Of a stretch of 41,356 bases of DNA, positions 1-8,976 are shown piece by piece (within the stretch, counting starts at the first letter, position 1; the number at the start of each line of letters is the position of its first letter). Source of the DNA: Candidatus Zixiibacteriota bacterium (GTDB lineage Bacteria; Zixibacteria; MSB-5A5; UM-FILTER-46-8); NCBI GenBank assembly GCA_026983835.1, contig JALSTH010000095.1, positions 1 to 41,356 of the forward strand, written 5' to 3'. Both the position numbers and the translations under genes were made by a program. The notes under the pieces are model-generated. The model was given only the letters and a program-made list of their open reading frames with translations. It was not told the origin of the DNA and searched no databases.

Positions 1-124
1 TATCCGTAACTAAAACATTACCTAGCTCAGATAATGGACCAGGAAATCCAAGATCAGTTAAAAAAGGAGACGGCGGAAGAATCGAAAACCCAGCACCCAA
101 TAATTTCCTTGCCATCCCCCGCAT
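1..124 (-). CDS. Unknown protein, N-terminal fragment cut by the window edge
   Basis: An open frame on the minus strand starts at an ATG (122-124) and runs off the window start after about 41 codons without a stop. The visible N-terminus reads MRGMARKLLGAGFSILPPSP and continues with a Gly/Pro/Leu-rich stretch. I do not recognise the family. It begins 17 bases after the stop of the rubredoxin-like gene, as expected for a co-transcribed gene. No convincing ribosome binding site precedes either this ATG or the in-frame ATG at 113-115, so the start and even the reality of the gene are uncertain. Confidence 0.33.
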   Translation of the reverse strand, partial: MRGMARKLLGAGFSILPPSPFLTDLGFPGPLSELGNVLVTD

Positions 125-141
125 TACCAAAGATAAATATC

Positions 142-267
142 CTATTCGATAACCTCGAACGCTTCGGCGGGCGCCCCGCATACCGGGCATATCTCCGGCG
201 GTTCTTCGCCTACTTCGACATAACCACAAACCGTACAACGCCAACTTTTTATTTCCGAATCAGACAT
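142..267 (-). CDS. Small rubredoxin-like (rubrerythrin C-terminal type) protein
   Basis: This 41-residue protein contains little more than a metal-binding ribbon. CTVCGY at residues 10-15 and CPVCGA near residue 28 form the paired CxxC knuckles of rubredoxin and of the C-terminal domain of rubrerythrin. Such sites bind one iron by four cysteines and carry single electrons; in short proteins they may bind zinc instead. I chose the ATG at 265-267 (MSDSEIKSW) because GAGGGAA lies just upstream at a good distance; an in-frame ATG at 277-279 would add four residues. It lies 79 bases downstream of the penicillin-binding protein gene on the same strand. The family is clear from the cysteine spacing; the electron partner is unknown. 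Confidence 0.75.
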   Translation of the reverse strand: MSDSEIKSWRCTVCGYVEVGEEPPEICPVCGAPAEAFEVIE

Positions 268-346
268 CCGTTCCCTCATTATTTATTTATACCGTTAAAC
301 ATTATTCCACTATTTTATGCCTATTCAAATCCCCGACATTCTCCGA

Positions 347-2521
347 CTAAAATCTTATTCTTCTTGTCGATTCCCTTTCCTGTTTTTTCTTGATATCCCT
401 TTGTCTGTTGGGCATATATTCTTTACGATGATCCAAAGGACATCTTTGAGTGGGGACCTGTCCCTCGCGGAATATTTCCTCATAGACCTTAGGACATTTA
501 TCGTTAGGGGGTAAACCAGATTGGCTACATACCTCAACTTTCACCAAACCCGGAGGCATTGCAAAATCCTCCACAGGAAATGTATCCAATACCGCTTTCA
601 TAAACTCAGCCCAAACCGGCAATGCCGTCTGGGAACCGGTAGCACCTTTTTTTACGCCTATTTTAGTCTTATCATCAAATCCTATCCAAACCCCCGTCGT
701 TATCTGCGGCACAAACCCCAGAAACCAGTTATCGGTCCAGCTGTCAGTGGTCCCTGTTTTTCCTCCGGCAGGACGCAAGAATCCCCTTCGTCTCACTCCA
801 TAGCCCGTTCCTTTGTCAATGACGGTTTCGAGCATATTGGTCATTATATAAGCTGTTTGGGCGGAGAGCACTTCTTCTCTGTCTCCCCTGTCGGTTTCGA
901 AAACAACTCCTCCGAAACGATTCACTATTTTTTTAATGTAAAATGGATCGGTGTGTATTCCTTTGTCCGGAAAAGTAGTGTATGCGGAAGTCAACTCCAA
1001 AAGGTTTACTTCGGATGTCCCTATCGCCAATGAAGGAACCGGATTCAGGGGAGATTTAATTCCCATCTGATGGGCGTAAAAAACGGTCTGCTGGGGGGTA
1101 ACCTCAGGCCTCAATATCAATTTTATGGCTATTAGATTCCTTGAAGCACGCAAACCGTCCCTAAGCGTTATCGGCCCCCTAAAGGCGAAATCGATATTGT
1201 GAGGCCTCCAAACGGTATCAGCTACCGGAACCACTATCGGGGAATCGTTCATTATAAATGAGGGGGTCAACCCATTATCCATCGCCACCGTAAACACAAA
1301 GGGCTTGAATGCCGAGCCTGGTTGTCTCTGCGCCTGCACAGCTCGATTGAATTTACTTTCCCGAAAATCGCGCCCCCCAACCATCGCCAATATACCCCCA
1401 GTATTATTATCTATACAGACCAATGCACCTTGTATTTTCTTAAATTCCCTAATCGTGTCCCCTTCTTCGGTAATCCCTGTCGGAATGGTATAATCATCGT
1501 AAAGCGGGTCATCAGGTGTCAATTCGGATTCCATCTGGTTTTGAAGGGAATCCAAAATGGGGTACAGGACATTTTCAGCGGTTTGTTGCATATCATAGTT
1601 CATTGTGGTATAAACCGTATAACCGGAATCATACAGTGCCTCTTCCCCATAATCTTCCTCTATCTGCTGTCTAACCATCTCCGTGAAATACGCTCCCACG
1701 CTTGGATTTTCCTGATGTTGGTAAAGGTCCAACGGCTCTTTTTTCAGGCTGTCAGCTTCAATCGGAGATAATACACCATAATCGACCATAGAGGACAAAA
1801 CCACATTCCGCCTTCCTCTCGCCCTATCGGGGTGCCGTATCGGGTCATATCTGCTTGGGGCTTTCAGAACACCGACCAACAAGGCCGCTTCATTGACATT
1901 TAAATCCTTAGTATCTTTACCGAAATAAAACTGGGCGGCCGCTTCAATCCCATAGCAACCATTTCCGAAATTATGCTGGTTTAAATACATCGCCATAATC
2001 TCGTCTTTGGAATAGTTCCGCTCCAATTTAATCGCCGTCAACATCTCCTTTATTTTGCGGGTATAGATTTTTTCCGGCGAAAGGAACAAGGTCCTCGCCA
2101 ATTGCTGCGTCAAAGTCGAACCACCCTGAACCTTACCACCTTTATACATATTTACGAAAAGCGCCCTTGCCACCGCAGTTATATCTACTCCCCAATGATG
2201 ATAGAATTTTCTATCCTCCGTCGCCAACAAGGCATTTCTAAGCGAAAGCGGAGTATCCTTATAGGAGATTAAAATCCTTCGTTCACGGTAAAACTCCTTC
2301 ACCAATGTTCCATTTTCGGTATAAATTTTAGTAACCAATCGGGGTTGTATATTATGGAGCTGTTTAAACGACGGTAAATCATCGCTGTAAGCGTTGTACA
2401 CTAAAACAGCGACTAATACCCCAGCTAACACTATCGCAACAAAACAAACAGCAACCGGAAGGAGATAATGCTTTATCGATTCCCAATAGGGAGCGAAATA
2501 TAATCTGAAAGTTCTAAACAT
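347..2521 (-). CDS. mrcA: Class A penicillin-binding protein 1A (bifunctional glycosyltransferase/transpeptidase)
   Basis: A 724-residue enzyme that polymerises lipid II and cross-links peptidoglycan on the outer face of the inner membrane. After a short cytoplasmic tail and one membrane anchor (about 20-44) comes the GT51 domain, with EDRKFYHHWG at 102-111 (catalytic Glu102) and GGSTLTQQ at 133-140. The transpeptidase domain has the three expected motifs: SxxK (Ser403, Lys406 in GSAFKPF), SRN at 460-462 and KTG at 588-590. Length is normal for PBP1a. The C-terminus carries a cysteine-containing tail (KVEVCSQSGLPPNDKCP) and a basic end. There is no Shine-Dalgarno sequence before the ATG, and a promoter-like TTGACA sits about 30 bases upstream, so the message may be leaderless. 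The gene symbol is by family; ponA would be equally apt. Confidence 0.93.
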   Translation of the reverse strand: MFRTFRLYFAPYWESIKHYLLPVAVCFVAIVLAGVLVAVLVYNAYSDDLPSFKQLHNIQPRLVTKIYTENGTLVKEFYRERRILISYKDTPLSLRNALLATEDRKFYHHWGVDITAVARALFVNMYKGGKVQGGSTLTQQLARTLFLSPEKIYTRKIKEMLTAIKLERNYSKDEIMAMYLNQHNFGNGCYGIEAAAQFYFGKDTKDLNVNEAALLVGVLKAPSRYDPIRHPDRARGRRNVVLSSMVDYGVLSPIEADSLKKEPLDLYQHQENPSVGAYFTEMVRQQIEEDYGEEALYDSGYTVYTTMNYDMQQTAENVLYPILDSLQNQMESELTPDDPLYDDYTIPTGITEEGDTIREFKKIQGALVCIDNNTGGILAMVGGRDFRESKFNRAVQAQRQPGSAFKPFVFTVAMDNGLTPSFIMNDSPIVVPVADTVWRPHNIDFAFRGPITLRDGLRASRNLIAIKLILRPEVTPQQTVFYAHQMGIKSPLNPVPSLAIGTSEVNLLELTSAYTTFPDKGIHTDPFYIKKIVNRFGGVVFETDRGDREEVLSAQTAYIMTNMLETVIDKGTGYGVRRRGFLRPAGGKTGTTDSWTDNWFLGFVPQITTGVWIGFDDKTKIGVKKGATGSQTALPVWAEFMKAVLDTFPVEDFAMPPGLVKVEVCSQSGLPPNDKCPKVYEEIFREGQVPTQRCPLDHRKEYMPNRQRDIKKKQERESTRRIRF

Positions 2522-2558
2522 ATTTTTTATATAATCCCCACTCTGATGATACTGTCAA
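2522..2558 (-). promoter_or_regulatory. Putative promoter of the penicillin-binding protein gene
   Basis: On the minus strand a perfect TTGACA (2553-2558) is followed by an AT-rich TTATATA stretch (about 2528-2534, spacing 18-19). The predicted start of transcription then falls at or within a few bases of the ATG at 2521. No ribosome binding site is visible in between. The -35 box is clear and the -10 box only fair. Confidence 0.45.
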
Positions 2559-2680
2559 GGAAAATGTCATAATATTGAAATAAACATACAACCGAAAAAA
2601 AATCCCTTTAATGGTACACGGGCGGATTGCCGATTTCAACTTTACGGAGGAGTATCGATTTTTAATTGCCTCTCCTCTCA

Positions 2681-3157
2681 TCAGTTATTTGTATGCAGCG
2701 CCCTCAATTTAGTTTCAATAAGGTCATCATGGGACAGGTTCAAAAGTTTGGATATTTTATGCATCAAATAATCTTCATATTTATCCAATACGCTATCAAT
2801 ATATACTAATCTCCAGATAGCATACATTATCTCCTTTTTCCGCTCCTTATCGAAATGTTTGTTTATGATATTTGTATAATGCCACAGGTCCGAACTACGG
2901 TTTATTTCCTTTTCGGCGGATAAGACAAATTCCTCTGCTTCTTGAGCGGACAGATTGAATATATCCTCCAATATTATCGGGACATGCAGTTTCTCTTCCG
3001 GGCTGAATTCATCATCCGAATGGGCGATTTCCAAGCATAGCACCGCCGTAGCAATGGCTATCGGGTCAAGAGATGTCCCTTCTTCGGATTTGTCGGGTTT
3101 ATATGTATTGGAATCCTTCGTCTTTTTTCCCAACAACCCTTTGATTATATCAATCAT
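2681..3157 (-). CDS. TerB-like (tellurite resistance/co-chaperone fold) protein
   Basis: A 158-residue soluble protein. Residues about 30-150 form an all-helical TerB-like domain: IATAVLCLEIAHSDDEFSPE is typical of the first helix and acidic metal-binding turn, and a later half repeats the pattern (WRLVYIDSVLDKYEDYLMHK). A charged linker with KKTKDSNTYKPDKSEEG precedes it. TerB family members bind metal ions and often act next to the membrane; the exact job is seldom known. It begins 31 bases after the RND pump gene ends on the same strand, so it may be the last gene of the efflux operon. Family assignment is good; function in efflux is only inferred from position. Confidence 0.75.
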   Translation of the reverse strand: MIDIIKGLLGKKTKDSNTYKPDKSEEGTSLDPIAIATAVLCLEIAHSDDEFSPEEKLHVPIILEDIFNLSAQEAEEFVLSAEKEINRSSDLWHYTNIINKHFDKERKKEIMYAIWRLVYIDSVLDKYEDYLMHKISKLLNLSHDDLIETKLRALHTNN

Positions 3158-3188
3158 TTTAACATTCCATTTGGTTTCTACAATAACC

Positions 3189-6100
3189 CTAATCCAATTC
3201 TATTGTTTTATACGGCTTAAAACCTAATCTTTCGCGAATATCTTCCCCAATTGCATATATCGCGGGAATTACAAACAGGGTCATAAGAGTAGAGACAGTT
3301 AATCCCCATACGATGGTGTTGGCTAATGGCTGCCATACTTCGGATTTCCCACCGATCCCCACCGCCATCGGTAAAAGACCGCCGATAGTAGTTATCGATG
3401 TAAGTAATATGGGTCTCAGGCGGACCCTGCCCCCTTGCATAATCGCCCACCATTTACTATCCCCCCGCAAACGGGATTTATTTATAAAATCTATAAGGAC
3501 CGTAGAATCATTAACCACAATCCCTGCCAAAGCAACAATGCCGTACATCGTAGTGATTGAGAATGGAAACCCATTGACCATCAATCCAAACATCGCCCCT
3601 ATAAATGCAAAGGGAATGGTAAACATTATGATAAACGGTTGCATCCACGATTTGAATTGAGCACTTAAAATAATATAAACAAGTATCAAACCAAAGGCAA
3701 ACAGCTCGTTTATATTTGAGAAGGATTCTGCGAATTCTTTCATCTCGCCGCCGAAGTCAAGTCGGTAGTCGGGGTAAATCTTTTGTATTTTATTGCGGAA
3801 CCGGTTCTTTAATTCCTGATTGACCCTTAGGGCGGAAGTCTTATTTTTGTCCACATCCGCAGAAATAGTTATCGCCCTTTCGCGATTATAACGGCGGATA
3901 TCGGTATATTCCCGCGCGGTGGAGATATCAGCGACATCCGATAAGGCGACACTCCCGCCTGAGGGGAGGGGAATGAGCATATCAGCTACATCCGACAAAC
4001 TATTCCTTCCCGATGCGGAAAATATCAGCCTGATATTCATCTCCTCATCCCCCTCACGATAGACCCCAACTTTCATCCCGTTAAAGGCTGCCTTTACGAT
4101 ACCGGATATCTGCTTGACCGTTAGATGCAATAATGCCGCCTTCTCTTCATTCACTTTGATCCTCAATTCAAGGATACCCTTATTGAAATTGTCAGAGATA
4201 TTTTCCACACCATCAATGGTCGCCAATTCTTTCTCCACCAAATCCGCAACCTCCCTTAATTTATCCAAATATTTACCCTTAACCTTTACTTCTATCGGTT
4301 TACCGACCGGGGGACCTGTTTTGACTTCTTCGAATTGGATGCTTTTTATTCCGGGGATATCGACGCATTTTTGTTTCAGTTCCTCAATAATCTCCCTGAT
4401 ACCCCTTTTCCGTTCCCAGCGTTCGACGATATCGATTTTGACCTGCCCTACATCGGGAGAGTTAATCCATTCCTCTTCCGTCTGCATTATACCTGCGTTA
4501 CCGGAAACAGCAATAAGCTCATTTGATGGTAAACTCATTGCCCTTTTTTCGATTTCTTTAATAACCTTATCCGTTTGTCCGAGGGAAGTCCCTGATGGTG
4601 TTCGTACCCAGACATTTATCAATGATATCTCATCGTGGGCAAACATCTCGACCGGAATAAGTTTCATTCCCATCCCAGCCAAAGCAGCTAATACCAAGAA
4701 TATCAATAAGACCCGATATCGGTGGCGTATGGATTTTTTAAGGAACCTTAGGTGAAGATGACGGACTTTCTCCAAAAACTTCGAGCTTCGATGAGTATGT
4801 TTCTTTTTCGGGGTCCCGCTCCAGTCGGCTATATGCGAAGGAAGTATCAGAAAAGCCTCGAATAGAGAGGCTACCAAAGCAAAACTCACTATGATGGGAA
4901 TAATCTTCATAAACCTCCCGATAATGCCGGAGAGCAGCATCAAAGGGAGGAAAGCGGCGATAGTGGTCATTACCGATGATATTACCGGACCGGCTACTTC
5001 GACGGCCCCCTTTGCCACAGCCTTGGCGGAATTATATCCCATCTCGATATAACGATACGAATTCTCTAAAACGACGATAGCATCATCGACCAGCATCCCC
5101 AAAACGAGGACCAATCCGAAAAGGGAATTGCTGTTGAATGAATCCCCGTGCTGCCACATAAAAATAAATGTGAGCATAAAGGTGACAGGGATTCCCAAAG
5201 CGGCAAATATCGCATTCCGCCATCCCAAAAATATCAATAACAACAGCGCAACAAAGAGCATCCCGACAACTGCATTCCATTCAAGTTTGCCCAAAATGTC
5301 CTTTATTCTTACGGAGGTATCACCAGTTAAGATGATCTTGACATTCGGATGTCTCTTGTTCCAATTCGAGGCCACTTCCCTAATCTGCTCTATCATCCCG
5401 ATAGTATTGCCTTCTACATCCTTCGTTATCGAGAGATTTATCGAGTTCTTACCGTTCGTGCGGGAAGTAGTCCTCCGCCTTTCGAAAGTGTCGGCGACAG
5501 CCGCTACATCCTTTAGGCGCAAATACCCCCCGCCCCTGCCGGTACGAACGATTACATTTCCAATCTCCTCAATATTGTCGAATTCGCCGATTGTGCGGAT
5601 GGAATAAACTTTCCTACCGATATCGATAGTGCCTGCCGGCTGATTTATATTACGGGATAAAATAGCGACGGCTATCTCATCGAAGGATATATTATACCCC
5701 TTCATTTTTGCCGGATCAGTCTGAACCCAAATCTCACGATCCCTGCCCCCGAATTTATTGACGCCGGAGATATGATCTATCTCTTCCAGTTCCGATTTAA
5801 GTTCATCGGCATATTTATTCAACTTCAATTCCGATACATCCCCGGAGATGACTACACTTATCAGAGGAACGAAATCATAAGAGGAAAAACTCATTATGTA
5901 CGGATCTTCCGCTCCATCAGGGAGATGAACCTTGTTTACTTCGGTACGAATATCCTGCAGGACACGGTCGTATTTGGACTCGCTTATCGACTTGATCTTG
6001 ATTAGAACCCTGCTTTTCCCTTCTGATGAGATTGAGGAAATGGTATTGATATAATCGATATCCTTAACCGCATCCTCTATCGGGATTGAGATAAATTTCT

Positions 6101-6284
6101 CGACCTCTTCGGGGGAAACTCCGGGATGCAATACAACGACGAAAACCCAATTGAAGTCGATTTTGGGATAAAGCTCTCGCGGAAGGTTAGTTAACGCCAC
6201 TATCCCCATTATGATAATTCCGACCATTATCACATTAACTAAGACGGAATTTCTTATTGAGAATCGGACGATTTGCTTAATCAA
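3189..6284 (-). CDS. RND-family efflux pump, inner-membrane permease (AcrB/MdtB type)
   Basis: A 1031-residue proton-driven exporter of the resistance-nodulation-division superfamily. It shows the usual duplicated plan: an N-terminal helix (SVLVNVIMVGIIIMGIVALT), a large periplasmic loop, a membrane block, then a second copy. Transmembrane helix 4 has the paired aspartates needed for proton relay (GMLVDDAIVVLENSYR), and the helix-11 region ends FVIPAIYAIGEDIRERLGF. Overall sequence is closest in style to the HAE-1 group that exports hydrophobic or amphiphilic compounds, rather than the heavy-metal HME group. It starts 4 bases after the adaptor gene ends, and the tolC-like gene comes before that, so all three parts of the pump are in one operon. 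Substrate cannot be told from sequence. Confidence 0.92.
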   Translation of the reverse strand: MIKQIVRFSIRNSVLVNVIMVGIIIMGIVALTNLPRELYPKIDFNWVFVVVLHPGVSPEEVEKFISIPIEDAVKDIDYINTISSISSEGKSRVLIKIKSISESKYDRVLQDIRTEVNKVHLPDGAEDPYIMSFSSYDFVPLISVVISGDVSELKLNKYADELKSELEEIDHISGVNKFGGRDREIWVQTDPAKMKGYNISFDEIAVAILSRNINQPAGTIDIGRKVYSIRTIGEFDNIEEIGNVIVRTGRGGGYLRLKDVAAVADTFERRRTTSRTNGKNSINLSITKDVEGNTIGMIEQIREVASNWNKRHPNVKIILTGDTSVRIKDILGKLEWNAVVGMLFVALLLLIFLGWRNAIFAALGIPVTFMLTFIFMWQHGDSFNSNSLFGLVLVLGMLVDDAIVVLENSYRYIEMGYNSAKAVAKGAVEVAGPVISSVMTTIAAFLPLMLLSGIIGRFMKIIPIIVSFALVASLFEAFLILPSHIADWSGTPKKKHTHRSSKFLEKVRHLHLRFLKKSIRHRYRVLLIFLVLAALAGMGMKLIPVEMFAHDEISLINVWVRTPSGTSLGQTDKVIKEIEKRAMSLPSNELIAVSGNAGIMQTEEEWINSPDVGQVKIDIVERWERKRGIREIIEELKQKCVDIPGIKSIQFEEVKTGPPVGKPIEVKVKGKYLDKLREVADLVEKELATIDGVENISDNFNKGILELRIKVNEEKAALLHLTVKQISGIVKAAFNGMKVGVYREGDEEMNIRLIFSASGRNSLSDVADMLIPLPSGGSVALSDVADISTAREYTDIRRYNRERAITISADVDKNKTSALRVNQELKNRFRNKIQKIYPDYRLDFGGEMKEFAESFSNINELFAFGLILVYIILSAQFKSWMQPFIIMFTIPFAFIGAMFGLMVNGFPFSITTMYGIVALAGIVVNDSTVLIDFINKSRLRGDSKWWAIMQGGRVRLRPILLTSITTIGGLLPMAVGIGGKSEVWQPLANTIVWGLTVSTLMTLFVIPAIYAIGEDIRERLGFKPYKTIELD

Positions 6285-6288
6285 TCGT

Positions 6289-7380
6289 CTATTCCTCCAC
6301 GGAAACCAACTGAACGGGTTTCCCCGGTGAAAGGTTGCTCATCCCATCGATGACTACTGTATCCCCCTCGGATAAACCGGACTTTACTATCAAAAGGGAA
6401 TCGAGTTGTGCTCGTATTTCAATGGTTCGGAACACCGCTTTATCTCCCACAACTAAAAATACTCCCTCCTCCCCCTTTTCATTTTTAGTAATTTCCGAAG
6501 GAACCACCAGCGAATTGTCGTATTCCGCAATCACAATTTCCACATTGGCGACCATCCCGCTTTTGAGCCTGTGCGCCGAATTATCGGCTTCGATTTCCAC
6601 CGGGTAGGTCATTGTGGAGGCATCGGCGGCCCGAGACACGCCACGGACATAACCCTTCGCAACAATACCCCCTTCGCCTTCAGGTTTAATAAACACCTTC
6701 TGTCCGGGGCTTACCTTATCTATATCCACTTCGGGGATGCCCAACTTGATCACAATACGGGAATCGTTGACAACATCCGCTATCGGTGTTCCAGCCTTAA
6801 TCAGTTGATATTTTTCCACATATCTATAACTGATATATCCCGAAATCGGACTTTTTATTCGGGTGTCGTTATATCGTTTAAGCGCCAACTGATAATCGGC
6901 TTGTGCCGCCCCCAATTGAGCTTTCGCATTTTTATATTTGAACTCTGCTAGCTCCAATTCATTTTCGGAGGCGTTGTCCTCGTTTAAAAGCTTTTTATAC
7001 CGATTATAATCCTTCTCCGCTTGGCGAACGCCGATTTTTGCCGCTTCGAGCCTGCTTTCGGCTTGTTTTAATTGAGCCGATATCGTGCGGTCATCGATTA
7101 CCGCCAAAGTATCACCGGCTTTGACTTTTCTCCCTAAACCAGCGTATAATTCAACTATAGTACCGCCAACTTCCGAGATGACGGTTACCTGTTCAATACC
7201 TTCTATTTTTCCTGCGGAGCGGACTACATTAAACATATCCCTGCCTTTTACGACCATCGCCTTCACCGGGACAGACTCATCTACTTTTTTCCCCTCAGGA
7301 GGAGAATTGTTGCAGAAGGTGAATGTGAGGACTGCCGAACATAATAAAATAATCAACGATACATCTTTATTTTTCATCAT
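6289..7380 (-). CDS. RND efflux periplasmic adaptor (membrane fusion protein, AcrA/MdtA type)
   Basis: A 363-residue adaptor linking the RND permease to the outer-membrane channel. The N-terminus is a signal sequence (about 1-24) ending at a cysteine (TFTFCNN); the lipobox is poor, so lipid attachment is possible but not sure. Next come a lipoyl/barrel-sandwich half (GGTIVELYAGLGRKVKAGDT), a coiled-coil hairpin of about 70 residues (SAQLKQAESRLEAAKIGVRQ onward), the second lipoyl half (ARYNDTRIKSPISG-like region) and a beta-barrel plus membrane-proximal domain. Its start overlaps the end of the TolC-like gene by 14 bases, which points to translational coupling. Confidence 0.92.
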   Translation of the reverse strand: MMKNKDVSLIILLCSAVLTFTFCNNSPPEGKKVDESVPVKAMVVKGRDMFNVVRSAGKIEGIEQVTVISEVGGTIVELYAGLGRKVKAGDTLAVIDDRTISAQLKQAESRLEAAKIGVRQAEKDYNRYKKLLNEDNASENELELAEFKYKNAKAQLGAAQADYQLALKRYNDTRIKSPISGYISYRYVEKYQLIKAGTPIADVVNDSRIVIKLGIPEVDIDKVSPGQKVFIKPEGEGGIVAKGYVRGVSRAADASTMTYPVEIEADNSAHRLKSGMVANVEIVIAEYDNSLVVPSEITKNEKGEEGVFLVVGDKAVFRTIEIRAQLDSLLIVKSGLSEGDTVVIDGMSNLSPGKPVQLVSVEE

Positions 7381-8737
7381 AGGTAAACTCTGCCGTTAAA
7401 CCCCTTTGTCCGATTAAAGATTCCAATTGGGCGGTTAAAATGTAATAGTTATAAAGGGCGTCGATAAATCCCCCGCGACTGCGAATATATGCTGATTCGG
7501 CATCGAGCATATCCACGGTGCTTAACATACCGAGATTATATCGCTGTTTAATTAATTTTAAATTAGCCTCAGCCTGTTGCTTCGCCCTCTCGACGGAGAC
7601 CACTTTCAATAATGCCGCCTTCATTGTCAAAGCAGTGGATGTTATTTGAAGGCGAAGGGCTTTTTTATCGTCGTTAATTAAGTATTTTTCCGCACGCTCC
7701 AAAGCGCGGGCTTTTTTTAGCTCGGAATAATTTCCCAATCCGGTAAATAAGGGAATGTCTATGGATATCGCCGCACTCCAAAATGTCCGCTCATCCAAAT
7801 AGATGTCATTATCCTTCTGCCAAGAATAATTGTATCCAAAATTAACTTTTGGGAGAATTTGCGAACGTGCGCGCCATACCCCTGCGGAGGCGATTTGTTG
7901 CCGAGCTTCCAGCATTTTGAAATTAGGCTGATTTTGGCAGGCGATGTCGAACCATAAATTTATTCGACTGTTGAACAAAGTATCATCTTCCTTCCCGAAC
8001 AAAGCGTAATCCATACGGAATTTATCGTCGCTGACTTTTTTTAGCGCTGGAAGTTCATTTGTATCGATATCGAGTATATCGGCCAATTCTAACCTCGCCA
8101 GACGGAGATTATTCTCCGCATCTACAAGCTGTTGTTCCTTTTCGGCAAGATCAACTTCCCATCTCAATAGGTCAGCCTTGCTTCGCTGTCCTAAATCGTA
8201 TTGGGACTTTGCTCTATCGAGATCTTTTTGCGATGATAAGTGTGCTTGTTTTTGAACCTGAAGATACTCTTCAGCTCGCAGACAATTAAGATATCCTTTT
8301 ACCGCAGCGTATTCGATATCCAATTTTTCCTTTTTGTAGTTGCTTTCCTCCATCTTTTTTTGAGCGGCCGCCGTTTTCACATTGGAATAAATCAAACCGC
8401 CGTTGAAAATTGGAATTTTCAAGGACAATGATGACTCGAAGGCGTTTTTGGGGGTTGTTATATAATCCGGGAAAAAGCGAATGGGATAATTGATTTGATC
8501 CAAAGTATAAGGATCCAAGCGGGTGATATTGGTTTTGAAATCCAAATGAGGCAGAAAGCCGGATATCGCGCTCATCACTCCCCATTTGGCTGCGCTATAT
8601 TTTTGCTGTGCGGAATTGATACGCAGATTATTTTCCGCAGCGATTCGTTTTACCTGCGCAATATCCCATTTTTGAGCATTACCATAAACAAATCCTGTCA
8701 ACAATAGGATAATTAATATTACCGCTGCTTTCCTCAA
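7367..8737 (-). CDS. TolC-family outer-membrane efflux protein
   Basis: A 456-residue outer-membrane factor with a cleavable signal peptide (about 1-21, GFVYGNAQ) and two OEP repeats rich in long amphipathic helices (for example LRAEEYLQVQKQAHLSSQKD and RAKQQAEANLKLIKQRYNLG). It forms the trimeric tunnel that carries pump substrate through the outer membrane. The start is a TTG at 8735-8737 with GAGGA about 8 bases before it; no in-frame ATG lies near. It is the first gene of a four-gene unit: tolC-type, acrA-type, acrB-type, then TerB-like. Putting the outer-membrane gene first is common in FCB-group bacteria. A strong promoter with a palindrome lies upstream (8791-8838). Confidence 0.92.
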   Translation of the reverse strand: MRKAAVILIILLLTGFVYGNAQKWDIAQVKRIAAENNLRINSAQQKYSAAKWGVMSAISGFLPHLDFKTNITRLDPYTLDQINYPIRFFPDYITTPKNAFESSLSLKIPIFNGGLIYSNVKTAAAQKKMEESNYKKEKLDIEYAAVKGYLNCLRAEEYLQVQKQAHLSSQKDLDRAKSQYDLGQRSKADLLRWEVDLAEKEQQLVDAENNLRLARLELADILDIDTNELPALKKVSDDKFRMDYALFGKEDDTLFNSRINLWFDIACQNQPNFKMLEARQQIASAGVWRARSQILPKVNFGYNYSWQKDNDIYLDERTFWSAAISIDIPLFTGLGNYSELKKARALERAEKYLINDDKKALRLQITSTALTMKAALLKVVSVERAKQQAEANLKLIKQRYNLGMLSTVDMLDAESAYIRSRGGFIDALYNYYILTAQLESLIGQRGLTAEFTYDEK

Positions 8738-8790
8738 ATTAGATCCTCAAAGTCATACACTACCATACATTATACGCTATGAAATATATT

Positions 8791-8819
8791 ATAATAATAC
8801 TTAATTTACTTACGGTCAA
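8791..8819 (-). promoter_or_regulatory. Sigma-70-type promoter of the efflux operon
   Basis: Read on the minus strand: -35 TTGACC (8814-8819), 17-base spacer, -10 TATTAT (8791-8796). Both boxes match the consensus in five of six bases. The predicted start is about 45 bases upstream of the TTG start codon of the TolC-like gene. Confidence 0.6.
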
Positions 8820-8838
8820 ATGATTAAAATAGACCGTA
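8811..8838. promoter_or_regulatory. Perfect inverted repeat, likely repressor operator
   Basis: TACGGTC (8811-8817) and GACCGTA (8832-8838) form a perfect 7-base inverted repeat with 14 bases between. One arm lies within the -35 box of the efflux promoter. This is where a TetR-, MarR- or similar dimeric repressor of an efflux operon would bind. No regulator gene is in the window, so the binding protein is unknown. Confidence 0.55.
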
Positions 8839-8930
8839 TCATCTACTTATCATAATTATAAATAATAAAGCAATTCCCTATAATAAAATTCGTATTGCAT
8901 CGCCCTCCTTAATTAATTTTTCATTTCGAC

Positions 8931-8959
8931 TTGACAGAAGGGGATCAATTGATTATCTA
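8931..8959 (+). promoter_or_regulatory. Putative promoter of the RRM protein gene
   Basis: A perfect TTGACA (8931-8936) is followed after 17 bases by TATCTA (8954-8959), a weak -10 box. Transcription would begin near 8966, giving a 5' leader of about 130 bases that contains the whole structured element at 8977-9060. Confidence 0.45.
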
Positions 8960-8976
8960 TGTAATGTTATCTAAAA

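Noticed and set aside
34-393. 119-codon open frame on the plus strand at the window start
   Set aside because: It runs antisense through the rubredoxin-like gene and into the penicillin-binding protein gene. It has no ribosome binding site and an unlikely composition.
4114-4755. 213-codon open frame opposite the RND pump gene, and similar long frames opposite PBP1a, DnaK and PAS genes
   Set aside because: They are antisense shadows of strongly supported genes with clear family motifs, and they have no matching ribosome binding sites.
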